From positions 1 to 33,986 of the forward strand of contig JAAYTK010000011.1 of assembly GCA_012523775.1 (NCBI GenBank): a stretch of 33,986 nt of DNA, in the 5' to 3' direction. Positions 16,204 through 24,660 of the stretch are shown piece by piece. Each line of letters starts with the position of its first letter. The stretch's first letter is position 1. The notes under the pieces are model-generated. The model ran no database searches, was not told the origin of the DNA, and saw only the letters and a program-made list of their open reading frames with translations. Position numbers and translations under genes: made by a program. The DNA is from Clostridiales bacterium (lineage in GTDB: Bacteria > Bacillota > Clostridia > Lachnospirales > Lachnospiraceae).

Positions 16204-17298
16204 ATGAAATCGGAATTTCATAGAGAGATGATTAAGAGGTCCTTAATCAGCAGTGGAAACAATTACAGAATGAAGAAGGTAATTCATAAAGCACTTCATG
16301 GGGAGAGTACAACCTTAGTATTTCTTGGTGCGTCCATAACTATGAGAGATTGGCAGTTGGAGGGAAGGAGATTTGCAGATACTTCCTTCAATGAATTTAA
16401 AGAAAGATTTGACTCATACGGCAAAGCAAAGTATATTAATGCCGGAATGAACGGTACATCTTCTATGATAGGACTAATACGGCTTGAAAGGGACGTATTA
16501 CGATATAATCCGGATATAGTATTTGTTGAATTTTCTGTTAATGATACAAAGGACAGTATCCATAGGGAGATTTATGAGAGTATGATTGTACGCCTGTTGG
16601 AGTCCGAGAGTAAGCCGGCAGTTGTATTATTGTTTATGCAATCCGAGGCCGGTTATTCATGCCAAGGTCATATGCAGGTAATAGGCGAGCATTATCAGCT
16701 TCCTATGATAAGTATCTGCAACGCCATCCAACCTGAAATCGAAGCCGGAAGAATGAAGTGGTCTGAATATGCAGACGATAATATTCATCCTCATGCCCAG
16801 GGAAATGACCTGATAACCGAATTCATATCTTATTATTTTGAGACAGTAGCGGATGAGTCTGAGGACGAAGAATCAGATATTCCTGAAGAGCCTTTTTATG
16901 GCACAGCGTATAAGAACATGAAGTTAATGGACTCGGGTAATATTAGTCTGTTATCTGCCGGAGGTTTTAATGAAACCACTACAATCAAAGAATTTCCGAA
17001 CGGGTGGATTCGTAATGTTGAGACCGGTAACATCCCATTCAGGTTTAAGCTGCGCTTTAAGGATTTGTTCATTATATATAAAGAAACAAGAGACCCTGAC
17101 GAGGGTAGTATTATATTATCCGTAGATGGCGAGCATATAAATACATACTCCGGGCATCGTACGTTCGGATGGAATAATCCGACAGCAAGGCCTGTATTAT
17201 TAGGGGGCATCAGTAAAGAGCATTTAGTTGAGATAAGAATGGCTGATGGAGATGAACATAAGAACTTTTCCATCTTGGCCTTTGGATATTGCGAATAA
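16204..17298 (+). CDS. SGNH/GDSL carbohydrate esterase with a C-terminal beta-sandwich
   Basis: This is a predicted cytoplasmic acetylesterase (no signal peptide, 364 residues). All SGNH blocks are visible: Ser44 in FLGASIT, Gly81 in NAGMNG, Asn113 in VEFSVND, and Asp192/His195 in DDNIHPHAQG. The first half is the SGNH domain. After an acidic linker (DESEDEESDIPEE), the second half looks like a carbohydrate-binding beta-sandwich. This SGNH-plus-binding-module layout resembles CE17 mannan esterases of gut Roseburia, but the resemblance is from memory of the architecture only. It sits between a sugar-binding lipoprotein and a SASA esterase, so removal of acetyl groups from imported oligosaccharides is the likely role. 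Confidence 0.8.
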   Translation: MKSEFHREMIKRSLISSGNNYRMKKVIHKALHGESTTLVFLGASITMRDWQLEGRRFADTSFNEFKERFDSYGKAKYINAGMNGTSSMIGLIRLERDVLRYNPDIVFVEFSVNDTKDSIHREIYESMIVRLLESESKPAVVLLFMQSEAGYSCQGHMQVIGEHYQLPMISICNAIQPEIEAGRMKWSEYADDNIHPHAQGNDLITEFISYYFETVADESEDEESDIPEEPFYGTAYKNMKLMDSGNISLLSAGGFNETTTIKEFPNGWIRNVETGNIPFRFKLRFKDLFIIYKETRDPDEGSIILSVDGEHINTYSGHRTFGWNNPTARPVLLGGISKEHLVEIRMADGDEHKNFSILAFGYCE

Positions 17299-17323
17299 TT
17301 TTCTTAACTCAGAAAGGAGACAT

Positions 17324-19201
17324 ATGGATAATAATTATGGCAAAGGACTTTGGCTTTCACCATTAATCAGCGACGGGATGGTATTACAAAGAGACTCCGA
17401 AGTTATGATTTGGGGAAAGGGAGTATTCGAAAAAGAAGTAAGACTGAGCTTTTTAGATGAGGAGTACAGTACCAGGGTTAATAAAGATGGAGGCTGGAGT
17501 ATTGTATTAAAGAATTTAAAGCCGGGCGGACCATATGATATGGTAATTAACCATGATAATGATGAAAAAATAATAAAGGATATACTCGTCGGAGACGTGT
17601 GGGTACTGGCAGGTCAGTCTAATATGCAGATTCCGATTAGCAGAACCCTGGACTTGTTTGAAGAGGAAGTAAAGGATGCGAATTATCCTGAAATCAGGCA
17701 GTTTACAGTACCGATGGTTTACGATTTCAATAAGCCCATAGATGAGCTTAATGGCGGTAACTGGATACCTGTTACTCCTGATACGGTATATGATTTTAGT
17801 GCGGTCGGTTATTTCTTTTCGAAGAAAATTTATGATAAATACAATATACCTATCGGACTGTTGTTTACGGCCATAGGTGGAACACCTGCAGAAGCATGGA
17901 TTAGTGAAGGTTCATTAATGCGTTTTGACAGATTCAGAGAGATACTCACTATGTGTAAGGATGACTCGTATGTGCAGGGAACAATAAAAAGCGAGCAGGA
18001 GTATAATGACAACTGGTATAGTGAGCTTTATCAGAAGGACGAAGGATTAAAGGATATACCTTGGTATAGTGAAGAATACAGGGATAATGACTGGAGAGAA
18101 ATACAGCTTCCCGGAAGCCTTCGGGGAACGGAACTTGAGCCGATACGGGGTGCGATTTGGCTCAGGAAGGAGATAGATTTACCCGAGCATATGCATGGTA
18201 AGGAAGGTAAGCTGATTCTCGGTACAGTCATAGATGCAGATGATACCTATATCAACGGTGTTTTGATAGGTAATACCGGATATTTATACCCACCGAGAAG
18301 ATATAATATACCTAAGGGGCTTTTAAAAGCGGGAAAGAATACTATAACTGTCCGTATGATTATGACTCAAAATATCGGCGGTTTTGTGGATGATATGCCT
18401 TACTTTATCAGAGTCGGAAATGAACAGATTCCGATATCCGGTACCTGGAAGTATAAAGTTGGCTGTATAATCAAGCCCCAGGCACCGACAACGTTTTTCC
18501 AGTATAAGCCCATCGGAGTATATAATGGAATGATTTATCCTCTGCGAAATTACAGCATCAGAGGTGTGCTGTGGTATCAGGGTGAATCAAACACGGGGCA
18601 TCCGTATGATTATAAGGAGCTGTTTGAGACAGTAATAAATGATTGGCGTAAGCTATGGAATAATACAAACTTACCTTTCTATTATGTTCAGTTGCCCAAT
18701 CATTGTCCATGGAGACTGGAGCCGGAGATAAGCGGATGGGCACAGGTTAGAGAAGCCCAAAGACAACTCTTAAAGTTACCTAATACAGGAATGGCAGTAA
18801 TCATAGATGCGGGTATGTATAATGACCTGCATCCATGGGATAAGAAGACCGTGGGCGAAAGACTGTCACTCTGGGCGCTTAATAATGTGTATGGAGAGCA
18901 AAATGTATGCAGCGGACCCATTTATAATAATATGGTTATAGAGGGTAATAAGATTAGGATTTTCTTTGATTATGTGGGCAGCGGTCTTTTAATCAGGGGT
19001 GACAGATTAAACACCTTTGAAATCAGTGACAGGGATGGTGTGTTTTATCCTGCGGAAGCGTTAATTGAGGATGACAGTGTGGTTGTATACAGCAAAAAGG
19101 TTTCGAATCCTGTAAGGGTAAGATACGCTTGGGCTGACAATCCTGAGGGTGCAAATCTATATAATAAAGAAGGTCTTCCTGCATCACCGTTTATGTCTTA
19201 A
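17324..19201 (+). CDS. Sialate O-acetylesterase-like (SASA family) carbohydrate esterase
   Basis: This 625-residue SASA-domain esterase removes acetyl groups from sugars. Nucleophile Ser99 lies in GQSNM, WYQGESN is the second conserved block, and Asp501/His503 in DLHPWDKK complete the triad. The N-terminal region (residues 1-90) and a central segment (about 250-350, with RGAIWLRKEIDLP and DADDTYINGVLIG) resemble galactose-binding-like beta-sandwich modules. There is no signal peptide. The true start is the ATG at 17324 after AGAAAGGAGA; an upstream ATG in the same frame overlaps the SGNH gene and lacks a site. Natural substrates of SASA enzymes include acetylated xyloglucan and xylan as well as sialic acid. 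No sialic acid genes are nearby, so a plant-glycan role is favoured. Confidence 0.86.
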   Translation: MDNNYGKGLWLSPLISDGMVLQRDSEVMIWGKGVFEKEVRLSFLDEEYSTRVNKDGGWSIVLKNLKPGGPYDMVINHDNDEKIIKDILVGDVWVLAGQSNMQIPISRTLDLFEEEVKDANYPEIRQFTVPMVYDFNKPIDELNGGNWIPVTPDTVYDFSAVGYFFSKKIYDKYNIPIGLLFTAIGGTPAEAWISEGSLMRFDRFREILTMCKDDSYVQGTIKSEQEYNDNWYSELYQKDEGLKDIPWYSEEYRDNDWREIQLPGSLRGTELEPIRGAIWLRKEIDLPEHMHGKEGKLILGTVIDADDTYINGVLIGNTGYLYPPRRYNIPKGLLKAGKNTITVRMIMTQNIGGFVDDMPYFIRVGNEQIPISGTWKYKVGCIIKPQAPTTFFQYKPIGVYNGMIYPLRNYSIRGVLWYQGESNTGHPYDYKELFETVINDWRKLWNNTNLPFYYVQLPNHCPWRLEPEISGWAQVREAQRQLLKLPNTGMAVIIDAGMYNDLHPWDKKTVGERLSLWALNNVYGEQNVCSGPIYNNMVIEGNKIRIFFDYVGSGLLIRGDRLNTFEISDRDGVFYPAEALIEDDSVVVYSKKVSNPVRVRYAWADNPEGANLYNKEGLPASPFMS

Positions 19202-19245
19202 ACTGTAATTGATATTGGAACTACAATAAGCTATATTTAAAACGT

Positions 19246-19286
19246 ATCAGGAGATTGCCTATAAGTAATCTCCTGATAATATTTTT
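19246..19286 (+). terminator. Terminator after the SASA esterase
   Basis: ATCAGGAGATT (19246-19256) pairs with AATCTCCTGAT (19267-19277), followed by AATATTTTT. It closes the binding-protein/esterase unit. Confidence 0.82.
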
Positions 19287-19347
19287 GAAGAAACCGGATA
19301 TTATAATGGATTAGTTCTAAATTACCTGAAAAATTTAATATAATAGT

Positions 19348-19376
19348 TTCCATAATTCAAAATCATATGATATACT
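19348..19376 (+). promoter_or_regulatory. Candidate promoter of the Dabb gene and aspS
   Basis: TTCCAT (19348-19353), 17 bases, TATACT (19371-19376). The -10 is good and the -35 weak. It is the best candidate in the 250-base gap after the esterase terminator. Confidence 0.4.
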
Positions 19377-19451
19377 ATACAGAATAATACGTTGGGAAAA
19401 CTTTAACCTAATAACACAAATATATTTATAACACATAATAGGAGGAGCTTT

Positions 19452-19754
19452 ATGGTAAGACATATTGTAGCATGGGATTTTAGGGAGGAGTTATCAGAAG
19501 AAGAATGTAGATTATATGGTGAGGAAATCAAGAGGGAGTTGGAGAACCTAAAAAATCTGATTGATGGAATCGTATCTATTGAGGTTCTCACTAAACCGAT
19601 GTTCTCCTCTGATGCCGATATATTATTGGATTCGGTTTTTACTGATGAGGAGGCTTATAATAATTATAAGTCCCATCCGGAGCATGTAAGAGTAGGAAAC
19701 TATGTTGTAAGACCCAGAACCTGCAACAGAAAGTGCTTTGATTATTATATATAG
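19452..19754 (+). CDS. Dabb (stress-responsive alpha/beta barrel) domain protein
   Basis: This is a 100-residue single-domain protein. The opening MVRHIVAWDF and the closing YKSHPEHVRVGNYVVRPRT are the conserved ends of the dimeric Dabb (ferredoxin-like barrel) fold. Family members are known from stress responses and as small cyclases or decarboxylases in plants and fungi; the bacterial role is unknown. The ribosome-binding site AGGAGG is strong. It ends 15 bases before the aspS ATG, so the two are co-transcribed. Confidence 0.82.
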   Translation: MVRHIVAWDFREELSEEECRLYGEEIKRELENLKNLIDGIVSIEVLTKPMFSSDADILLDSVFTDEEAYNNYKSHPEHVRVGNYVVRPRTCNRKCFDYYI

Positions 19755-19769
19755 AGGAGATTGATATTT

Positions 19770-21554
19770 ATGGCAGAATCAATGAAAGGCTGGTGCAGAA
19801 GCCATCGATGCACCGAATTATCAAATCGTAATATCGGAGAGACCGTTACGGTAATGGGATGGGTACAAAAAAGCAGAAATAAAGGCGGTATTATTTTCGT
19901 TGATCTAAGGGACCGCTCAGGCATTATACAGATTATTTTTGAGGAAAGTGATGCGGGAAGTGAGAACTTTGCCAAAGCGGAGCATCTGAGAAGCGAATAT
20001 GTGATAGCCGTAGTAGGTAAGGTGGAAGCAAGATCGGGTGCTGTAAATGAGAGCCTTAAGACAGGGGATATCGAGATTAGGGCAAGGGAGCTAAGGATTT
20101 TATCTGAAGCAGACACTCCTCCTTTTCCCGTTGAGGAAAATAGCAGGACCAAAGAGGAATTAAGGCTTAAATACAGATATCTCGACCTTAGAAGACCTGA
20201 TCTTCAGAGAAATCTTATGCTTAGAAGCAAGGTGGCCGGAATTAGCCGTCAGTTTTTATATGAGGAAGGTTTCGTAGAGGTTGAGACACCGGTGCTGACA
20301 AAGAGTACACCGGAGGGAGCAAGAGATTATCTGGTTCCAAGCCGTGTTCATCCCGGGAACTTCTATGCACTGCCTCAGTCCCCACAGCTGTTTAAGCAGC
20401 TTCTTATGTGTGCAGGATATGACAGATATTTTCAGATAGCGAAATGCTTTCGTGATGAAGATTTAAGAGCAGACAGACAGCCTGAGTTTACCCAGATAGA
20501 CATGGAAATGTCCTTTGTAGATGTGGATGACGTCATTGAAATAAATGAGAGACTGCTAAAGAGAATGTTTAAGGAAAGCATAGATATCGATATTGAGCTT
20601 CCAATTCAAAAAATTACCTATGCAGAGGCAATGGAAAGATTCGGTTCCGACAAGCCGGACATCAGATTTGGCATGGAGCTTAAGAATGTGTCCGATATTG
20701 TGAAGGGCTGTGGCTTTGGTGTATTTACCTCTGCTCTTGAAAAGGGAGGCTCGGTCCGTGGTATTAATGCAGAGGGACAGGCAGACATGCCAAGAAAGAG
20801 GATTGATGCTCTAATAGACTTTGTCAAGGATTTCGGGGCAAAGGGTCTTGCATATCTGGCAGTTAATCAGGACGGAACCTATAAGTCATCCTTTGCTAAA
20901 TTCATGACAGAGGATGAGCTTGTCGCAATGGTAAATGCAATGAACGGTAAGCCCGGAGACCTATTGTTCTTTGCTGCCGATGAAGATGATATTGTATTTA
21001 ATGTTCTGGGTAACCTAAGGCTTGAGCTTGCCAGGAATCTGGACCTCTTAAACAAGGATGAATATAAATTTATATGGGTAACTGAATTTCCTCTATTTGA
21101 GTACTCCGAAGAGGAAAAGAGATTTGTTGCAAAGCATCATCCGTTTACCATGCCTATGGAAGAGGATATTCATTTAATGGACACGGACCCCGGTAAGGTA
21201 AGAGCGAAAGCTTACGATATAGTATTAAACGGAACAGAGCTGGGTGGAGGTTCGGTAAGAATTCACCAAAGTGATATACAGGAGAAGATGTTTGAGGTAC
21301 TGGGATTTACGAAGGAAGAGGCTTATGAGAGATTCGGCTTCCTGCTCAATGCATTCAAATACGGTGTTCCTCCTCATGCAGGTTTGGCATATGGATTCGA
21401 CAGATTGATTATGCTTATAGCTAAAGAGGACAACATTCGTGATGTTATTGCATTTCCTAAGGTGAAGGATGCTTCATGTCTCATGACGGAAGCTCCGGGT
21501 GAAGTGGATGCTAAACAACTTGATGAGTTAGGCATACGATGTCAGACGCCATAA
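19770..21554 (+). CDS. aspS: Aspartate-tRNA ligase
   Basis: This is a class II synthetase of bacterial type, 594 residues. An N-terminal anticodon-binding OB-fold (VTVMGWVQKSRNKGGIIFVDLRDRSG) is followed by motif 2 FRDEDLRADRQPEFTQ (from residue 227), the bacterial GAD insertion domain (about 300-410) and motif 3 GLAYGFDRL (538-546). The start is taken at the ATG at 19770, nine bases after AGAGGAGA; a TTG at 19761 directly abuts that site and is unlikely. The partner gene hisS is about 6.4 kb upstream. Confidence 0.96.
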   Translation: MAESMKGWCRSHRCTELSNRNIGETVTVMGWVQKSRNKGGIIFVDLRDRSGIIQIIFEESDAGSENFAKAEHLRSEYVIAVVGKVEARSGAVNESLKTGDIEIRARELRILSEADTPPFPVEENSRTKEELRLKYRYLDLRRPDLQRNLMLRSKVAGISRQFLYEEGFVEVETPVLTKSTPEGARDYLVPSRVHPGNFYALPQSPQLFKQLLMCAGYDRYFQIAKCFRDEDLRADRQPEFTQIDMEMSFVDVDDVIEINERLLKRMFKESIDIDIELPIQKITYAEAMERFGSDKPDIRFGMELKNVSDIVKGCGFGVFTSALEKGGSVRGINAEGQADMPRKRIDALIDFVKDFGAKGLAYLAVNQDGTYKSSFAKFMTEDELVAMVNAMNGKPGDLLFFAADEDDIVFNVLGNLRLELARNLDLLNKDEYKFIWVTEFPLFEYSEEEKRFVAKHHPFTMPMEEDIHLMDTDPGKVRAKAYDIVLNGTELGGGSVRIHQSDIQEKMFEVLGFTKEEAYERFGFLLNAFKYGVPPHAGLAYGFDRLIMLIAKEDNIRDVIAFPKVKDASCLMTEAPGEVDAKQLDELGIRCQTP

Positions 21555-21556
21555 CA

Positions 21557-21615
21557 GGTACCCATAAAAGGTACCTGGTACCGTTGAGAGGGTGCGTATA
21601 ACGCACCCTTGTTTT
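21557..21615 (+). terminator. Terminator after aspS
   Basis: AGGGTGCG/CGCACCCT (21589-21609) with a short TATAA loop is followed by TGTTTT. A second hairpin, AGGTACC/GGTACCT, lies just before it at about 21557-21578. Confidence 0.85.
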
Positions 21616-21661
21616 ATTGAATAGAAAGTTCTCATTCTTATCTGTGTTTTATGTTAAAGTC

Positions 21662-21719
21662 TTGACATAAATTTTAAATGGTGATATTATTGCTTTAAAA
21701 CGAGGACGCTTTAAAGCGT
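21662..21719 (+). promoter_or_regulatory. Promoter and palindromic operator of the aryl-acid operon
   Basis: TTGACA (21662-21667), 17 bases, TATTAT (21685-21690) is a near-consensus promoter. The perfect 14-bp palindrome ACGCTTTAAAGCGT (21706-21719) lies about 10 bases past the expected start site, with a partial copy GCTTTAAAACG just upstream (21692-21702). The position suits a repressor operator. No regulator gene is adjacent. Confidence 0.65.
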
Positions 21720-21758
21720 TAAACTGAAAAAGACAAAGGGTAAAGAGAGGATAAGAAA

Positions 21759-23285
21759 GTGATAATTAAATTAATATTTTTAGTAAGCTTCTTTGCTATA
21801 ATGATATTAATAGGCATATATGCACGGAAGCATGCTACGAATGTAGGAGATTTTGTGTTGGGGGGTAGAACTGTAGGCCCATGGTTAACAGCCTTTGCTT
21901 ACGGCACCTCTTATTTTTCTGCTGTGGTATTTGTCGGATATGCCGGACAGTTTGGATGGAAATACGGTATATCAGCCACATGGATAGGCATAGGAAATGC
22001 ATTTATCGGCAGTCTTTTAGCATGGGTGACATTGGGGAGACGTACAAGGGTTATGACAAACCATATAAAGTCAGCTACCATGCCTGATTTCTTTGGGAGC
22101 CGTTATGACAGTAAGGCACTTAAGATTACCGCGTCTGCAATATCCTTCGTATTTTTGGTACCATATACGGCCTCGGTTTATAATGGATTATCAAGGCTTT
22201 TCGAAATGGCATTCGATATACCGTACTGGTTATGCGTAATTGCGATGGCAGCTTTGACCGGTGTATATGTTATAATGGGTGGGTATATGGCAACAGCCAT
22301 TAATGACTTCATACAAGGCGTTATAATGCTTATTGGTATCGTTGCAGTAATAGGTTCGGTGCTGAGTCAGCAGGGAGGATTTATATCAGCTATTGTTAAG
22401 CTTTCAGAAATTGGGAGTGATATTCCTGTAACTCTGGGTCAACAGGGAGCCTTCGCATCCTTCTTTGGTCCGGACCCCTTAAATTTACTTGGGGTAGTTA
22501 TTCTTACATCCCTAGGGACCTGGGGACTGCCTCAGATGGTACATAAGTTTTATACCATTAATAATGAAAAATCAATAAAGACAGGAACCATTATATCAAC
22601 AATATTTGCATTGATAATCGCAGGAGGAAGCTATTTTCTCGGAGGCTTTGGCAGACTGTTTAATAATCAGGCTATATACAGCGGAGAGGGTAAAATCATA
22701 TATGATGCTATCGTGCCACACATGCTGCATAATCTATCGGATGTACTGATTGGTATAGTTGTTGTATTGGTGCTGTCTGCATCGATGTCAACCCTGTCAA
22801 GTCTGGTGCTTACCTCCAGCTCTACACTTACATTGGATTTTATAAAGGGAACCATCTATAAGGACATGAGTGAGAAAAGGCAGCTTGGGATTATGAGAGT
22901 ATTCATAGTATTCTTTATTCTGGTATCCGTAATATTGGCTCTTGATCCGCCTGTATTTATTGCTCAGCTTATGAGTATATCATGGGGAGCATTAGCGGGA
23001 GCCTTCCTTGCACCGTTTTTATACGGACTCTACTGGAAGGGAGTTACCAAGGCTGCGGTATGGGCATGCTTTATATCGGGTGTAGGAATTACGACAAGCA
23101 ATATGGTATTTGGATATATCGGCTCCCCTATAAATGCCGGAGCAATCGCTATGGTGGCAGGGCTGATTATTGTACCTATAGTAAGTCTGTTTACACCTAA
23201 AATACAAAAGCAAACGGTGGATTCAATATTTGAATGCTATGAAGAAACCGTTACTGTACGTAAGAAAAAATCCATACAGGAGTAA
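21759..23285 (+). CDS. Sodium:solute symporter family transporter
   Basis: This 508-residue integral membrane protein has about 13 hydrophobic helices and the SSS-family pattern: FVLGGRTVGPWLTAFAYGTSY early, then GVYVIMGGYMATAINDFIQG in the fifth to sixth helix region, and SASMSTLSSLVLTSSSTLTLD later. These carriers couple sodium entry to uptake of organic acids, sugars, proline or vitamins. It is the first gene of the ior-paaK operon, so an aryl acid or related carboxylate is a reasonable guess. Translation starts at a GTG (21759), eight bases after AGAGAGG. Confidence 0.87.
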   Translation: MIIKLIFLVSFFAIMILIGIYARKHATNVGDFVLGGRTVGPWLTAFAYGTSYFSAVVFVGYAGQFGWKYGISATWIGIGNAFIGSLLAWVTLGRRTRVMTNHIKSATMPDFFGSRYDSKALKITASAISFVFLVPYTASVYNGLSRLFEMAFDIPYWLCVIAMAALTGVYVIMGGYMATAINDFIQGVIMLIGIVAVIGSVLSQQGGFISAIVKLSEIGSDIPVTLGQQGAFASFFGPDPLNLLGVVILTSLGTWGLPQMVHKFYTINNEKSIKTGTIISTIFALIIAGGSYFLGGFGRLFNNQAIYSGEGKIIYDAIVPHMLHNLSDVLIGIVVVLVLSASMSTLSSLVLTSSSTLTLDFIKGTIYKDMSEKRQLGIMRVFIVFFILVSVILALDPPVFIAQLMSISWGALAGAFLAPFLYGLYWKGVTKAAVWACFISGVGITTSNMVFGYIGSPINAGAIAMVAGLIIVPIVSLFTPKIQKQTVDSIFECYEETVTVRKKKSIQE

Positions 23286-23327
23286 ATTTAGTAGTAAAAA
23301 AATGATATTATAGAGGGAGATAGTAAA

Positions 23328-24632
23328 ATGATTTGGGCTAAAGAAGAAACCCTTACAAGACAGGAAATAGAGGAAATCCAATTTACAAGACTAAAGAAAA
23401 CCTTAAAGCGTATATACGAGAAGGTTCCGGCATATCAGAAGAAAATGGATGAAGCGGGAATTACATGCGATGATATTAAATCGCTTGATGATCTGTCTAA
23501 ACTTCCGTTTACTGTGAAGCAGGATTTAAGGGATACTTATCCCTTTGGCATGTTTACGGTTCCAAAAAAGGAGCTTGTTCGTATTCATGCCTCCTCAGGC
23601 ACAACGGGTAAGCCTACGGTGGTAGGATATACTAAAAATGATATGGAAATGTGGACAGAATGTGTATCTCGTATAGCTTGTATGGGAGGGGCATCGGCCG
23701 ATGATGTGGCTCAGATTAGTTTTGGTTATGGAATGTTTACCGGAGCACTTGGACTTCATTATGGCTTAGAGAACATCGGAGCCAGTGTGGTACCGGTTTC
23801 ATCCGGTAATACACAGAGGCAGATTATGTATATGCAGGATTTTGGTGCAACACTATTGGTTGCCACACCCTCATATGCATTACATATAGCCGAGGTTGCT
23901 AAGGATATGGGAATAGACCCGTCTAAGGATCTGAACGTAAAAATCGGTCTGTTTGGAGGAGAAGGAATGACCGAGCCTATGCGTGACGAGATGCATAGAT
24001 TTTGGGGAAGTGATATGAAGGCGACTCAGAACTATGGTATGAGTGAATTGATAGGCCCCGGAGTATCCGGCGAGTGCCTGGAGCTTTGTGGAATGCACAT
24101 CAATGAGGACCATTTTATTGCGGAGATTATTGATCCCGAAACCGGAGAGGTGCTGCCGCCGGGACAGAGGGGAGAGCTGGTCATATCCTGTATTACAAAG
24201 GAAGCGCTTCCTTTAATCAGATATCGTACCGGTGACATCTCAAGATTATTTTATGAGCCATGCAAATGTGGCAGGACCACCGTTCGAATGGAGAACCTGT
24301 CGGGCAGATCGGATGATATGCTGATAATTCGCGGAGTCAATGTATTTCCGAGCCAGATTGAGGAGGTACTTCTTAAGATTCAGGAAATCGGAGCCCATTA
24401 TGAGATTATTGTAGACCGTAAGAATCACCTAGATACGATGGAGATAAAGGTAGAGCTTGTCGATGAGACACTTCTTGATTCATATGCAAAGCTTGGTGAA
24501 CTGGAAAATAAAATCAAATTCAGTTTAAGGTCTGTACTTGGGCTTGACGCTATGATAAAATTAGTAGCACCAAGAAGTTTAAAGAGATTTGAAGGTAAGG
24601 CTAGAAGAGTTACGGATTTAAGACAAAAATAG
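23328..24632 (+). CDS. paaK: Phenylacetate-CoA ligase family protein (first copy)
   Basis: This AMP-forming acyl-CoA ligase of 434 residues activates an aryl acid such as phenylacetate. The adenylate loop SSGTTGKPT is at residues 89-97. YGMSELIGPGVSGEC and IRYRTGDISRL are later core motifs, and [20 protein letters not shown] is the typical PaaK hinge and C-terminal start. The chain ends in LKRFEGKARRVTDLR, which carries the conserved catalytic-lysine region. A second copy lies about 2.8 kb downstream. GAGGGAG precedes the ATG, and the gene ends just before iorA. Confidence 0.92.
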   Translation: MIWAKEETLTRQEIEEIQFTRLKKTLKRIYEKVPAYQKKMDEAGITCDDIKSLDDLSKLPFTVKQDLRDTYPFGMFTVPKKELVRIHASSGTTGKPTVVGYTKNDMEMWTECVSRIACMGGASADDVAQISFGYGMFTGALGLHYGLENIGASVVPVSSGNTQRQIMYMQDFGATLLVATPSYALHIAEVAKDMGIDPSKDLNVKIGLFGGEGMTEPMRDEMHRFWGSDMKATQNYGMSELIGPGVSGECLELCGMHINEDHFIAEIIDPETGEVLPPGQRGELVISCITKEALPLIRYRTGDISRLFYEPCKCGRTTVRMENLSGRSDDMLIIRGVNVFPSQIEEVLLKIQEIGAHYEIIVDRKNHLDTMEIKVELVDETLLDSYAKLGELENKIKFSLRSVLGLDAMIKLVAPRSLKRFEGKARRVTDLRQK

Positions 24633-24660
24633 CTTTATACATATGAAAGGGGAAACACAA

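Noticed and set aside
24643-24660. ATG upstream of the iorA start
   Set aside because: It has no ribosome-binding site of its own, and the strong GAAAGGGG site within it points to the GTG at 24661.
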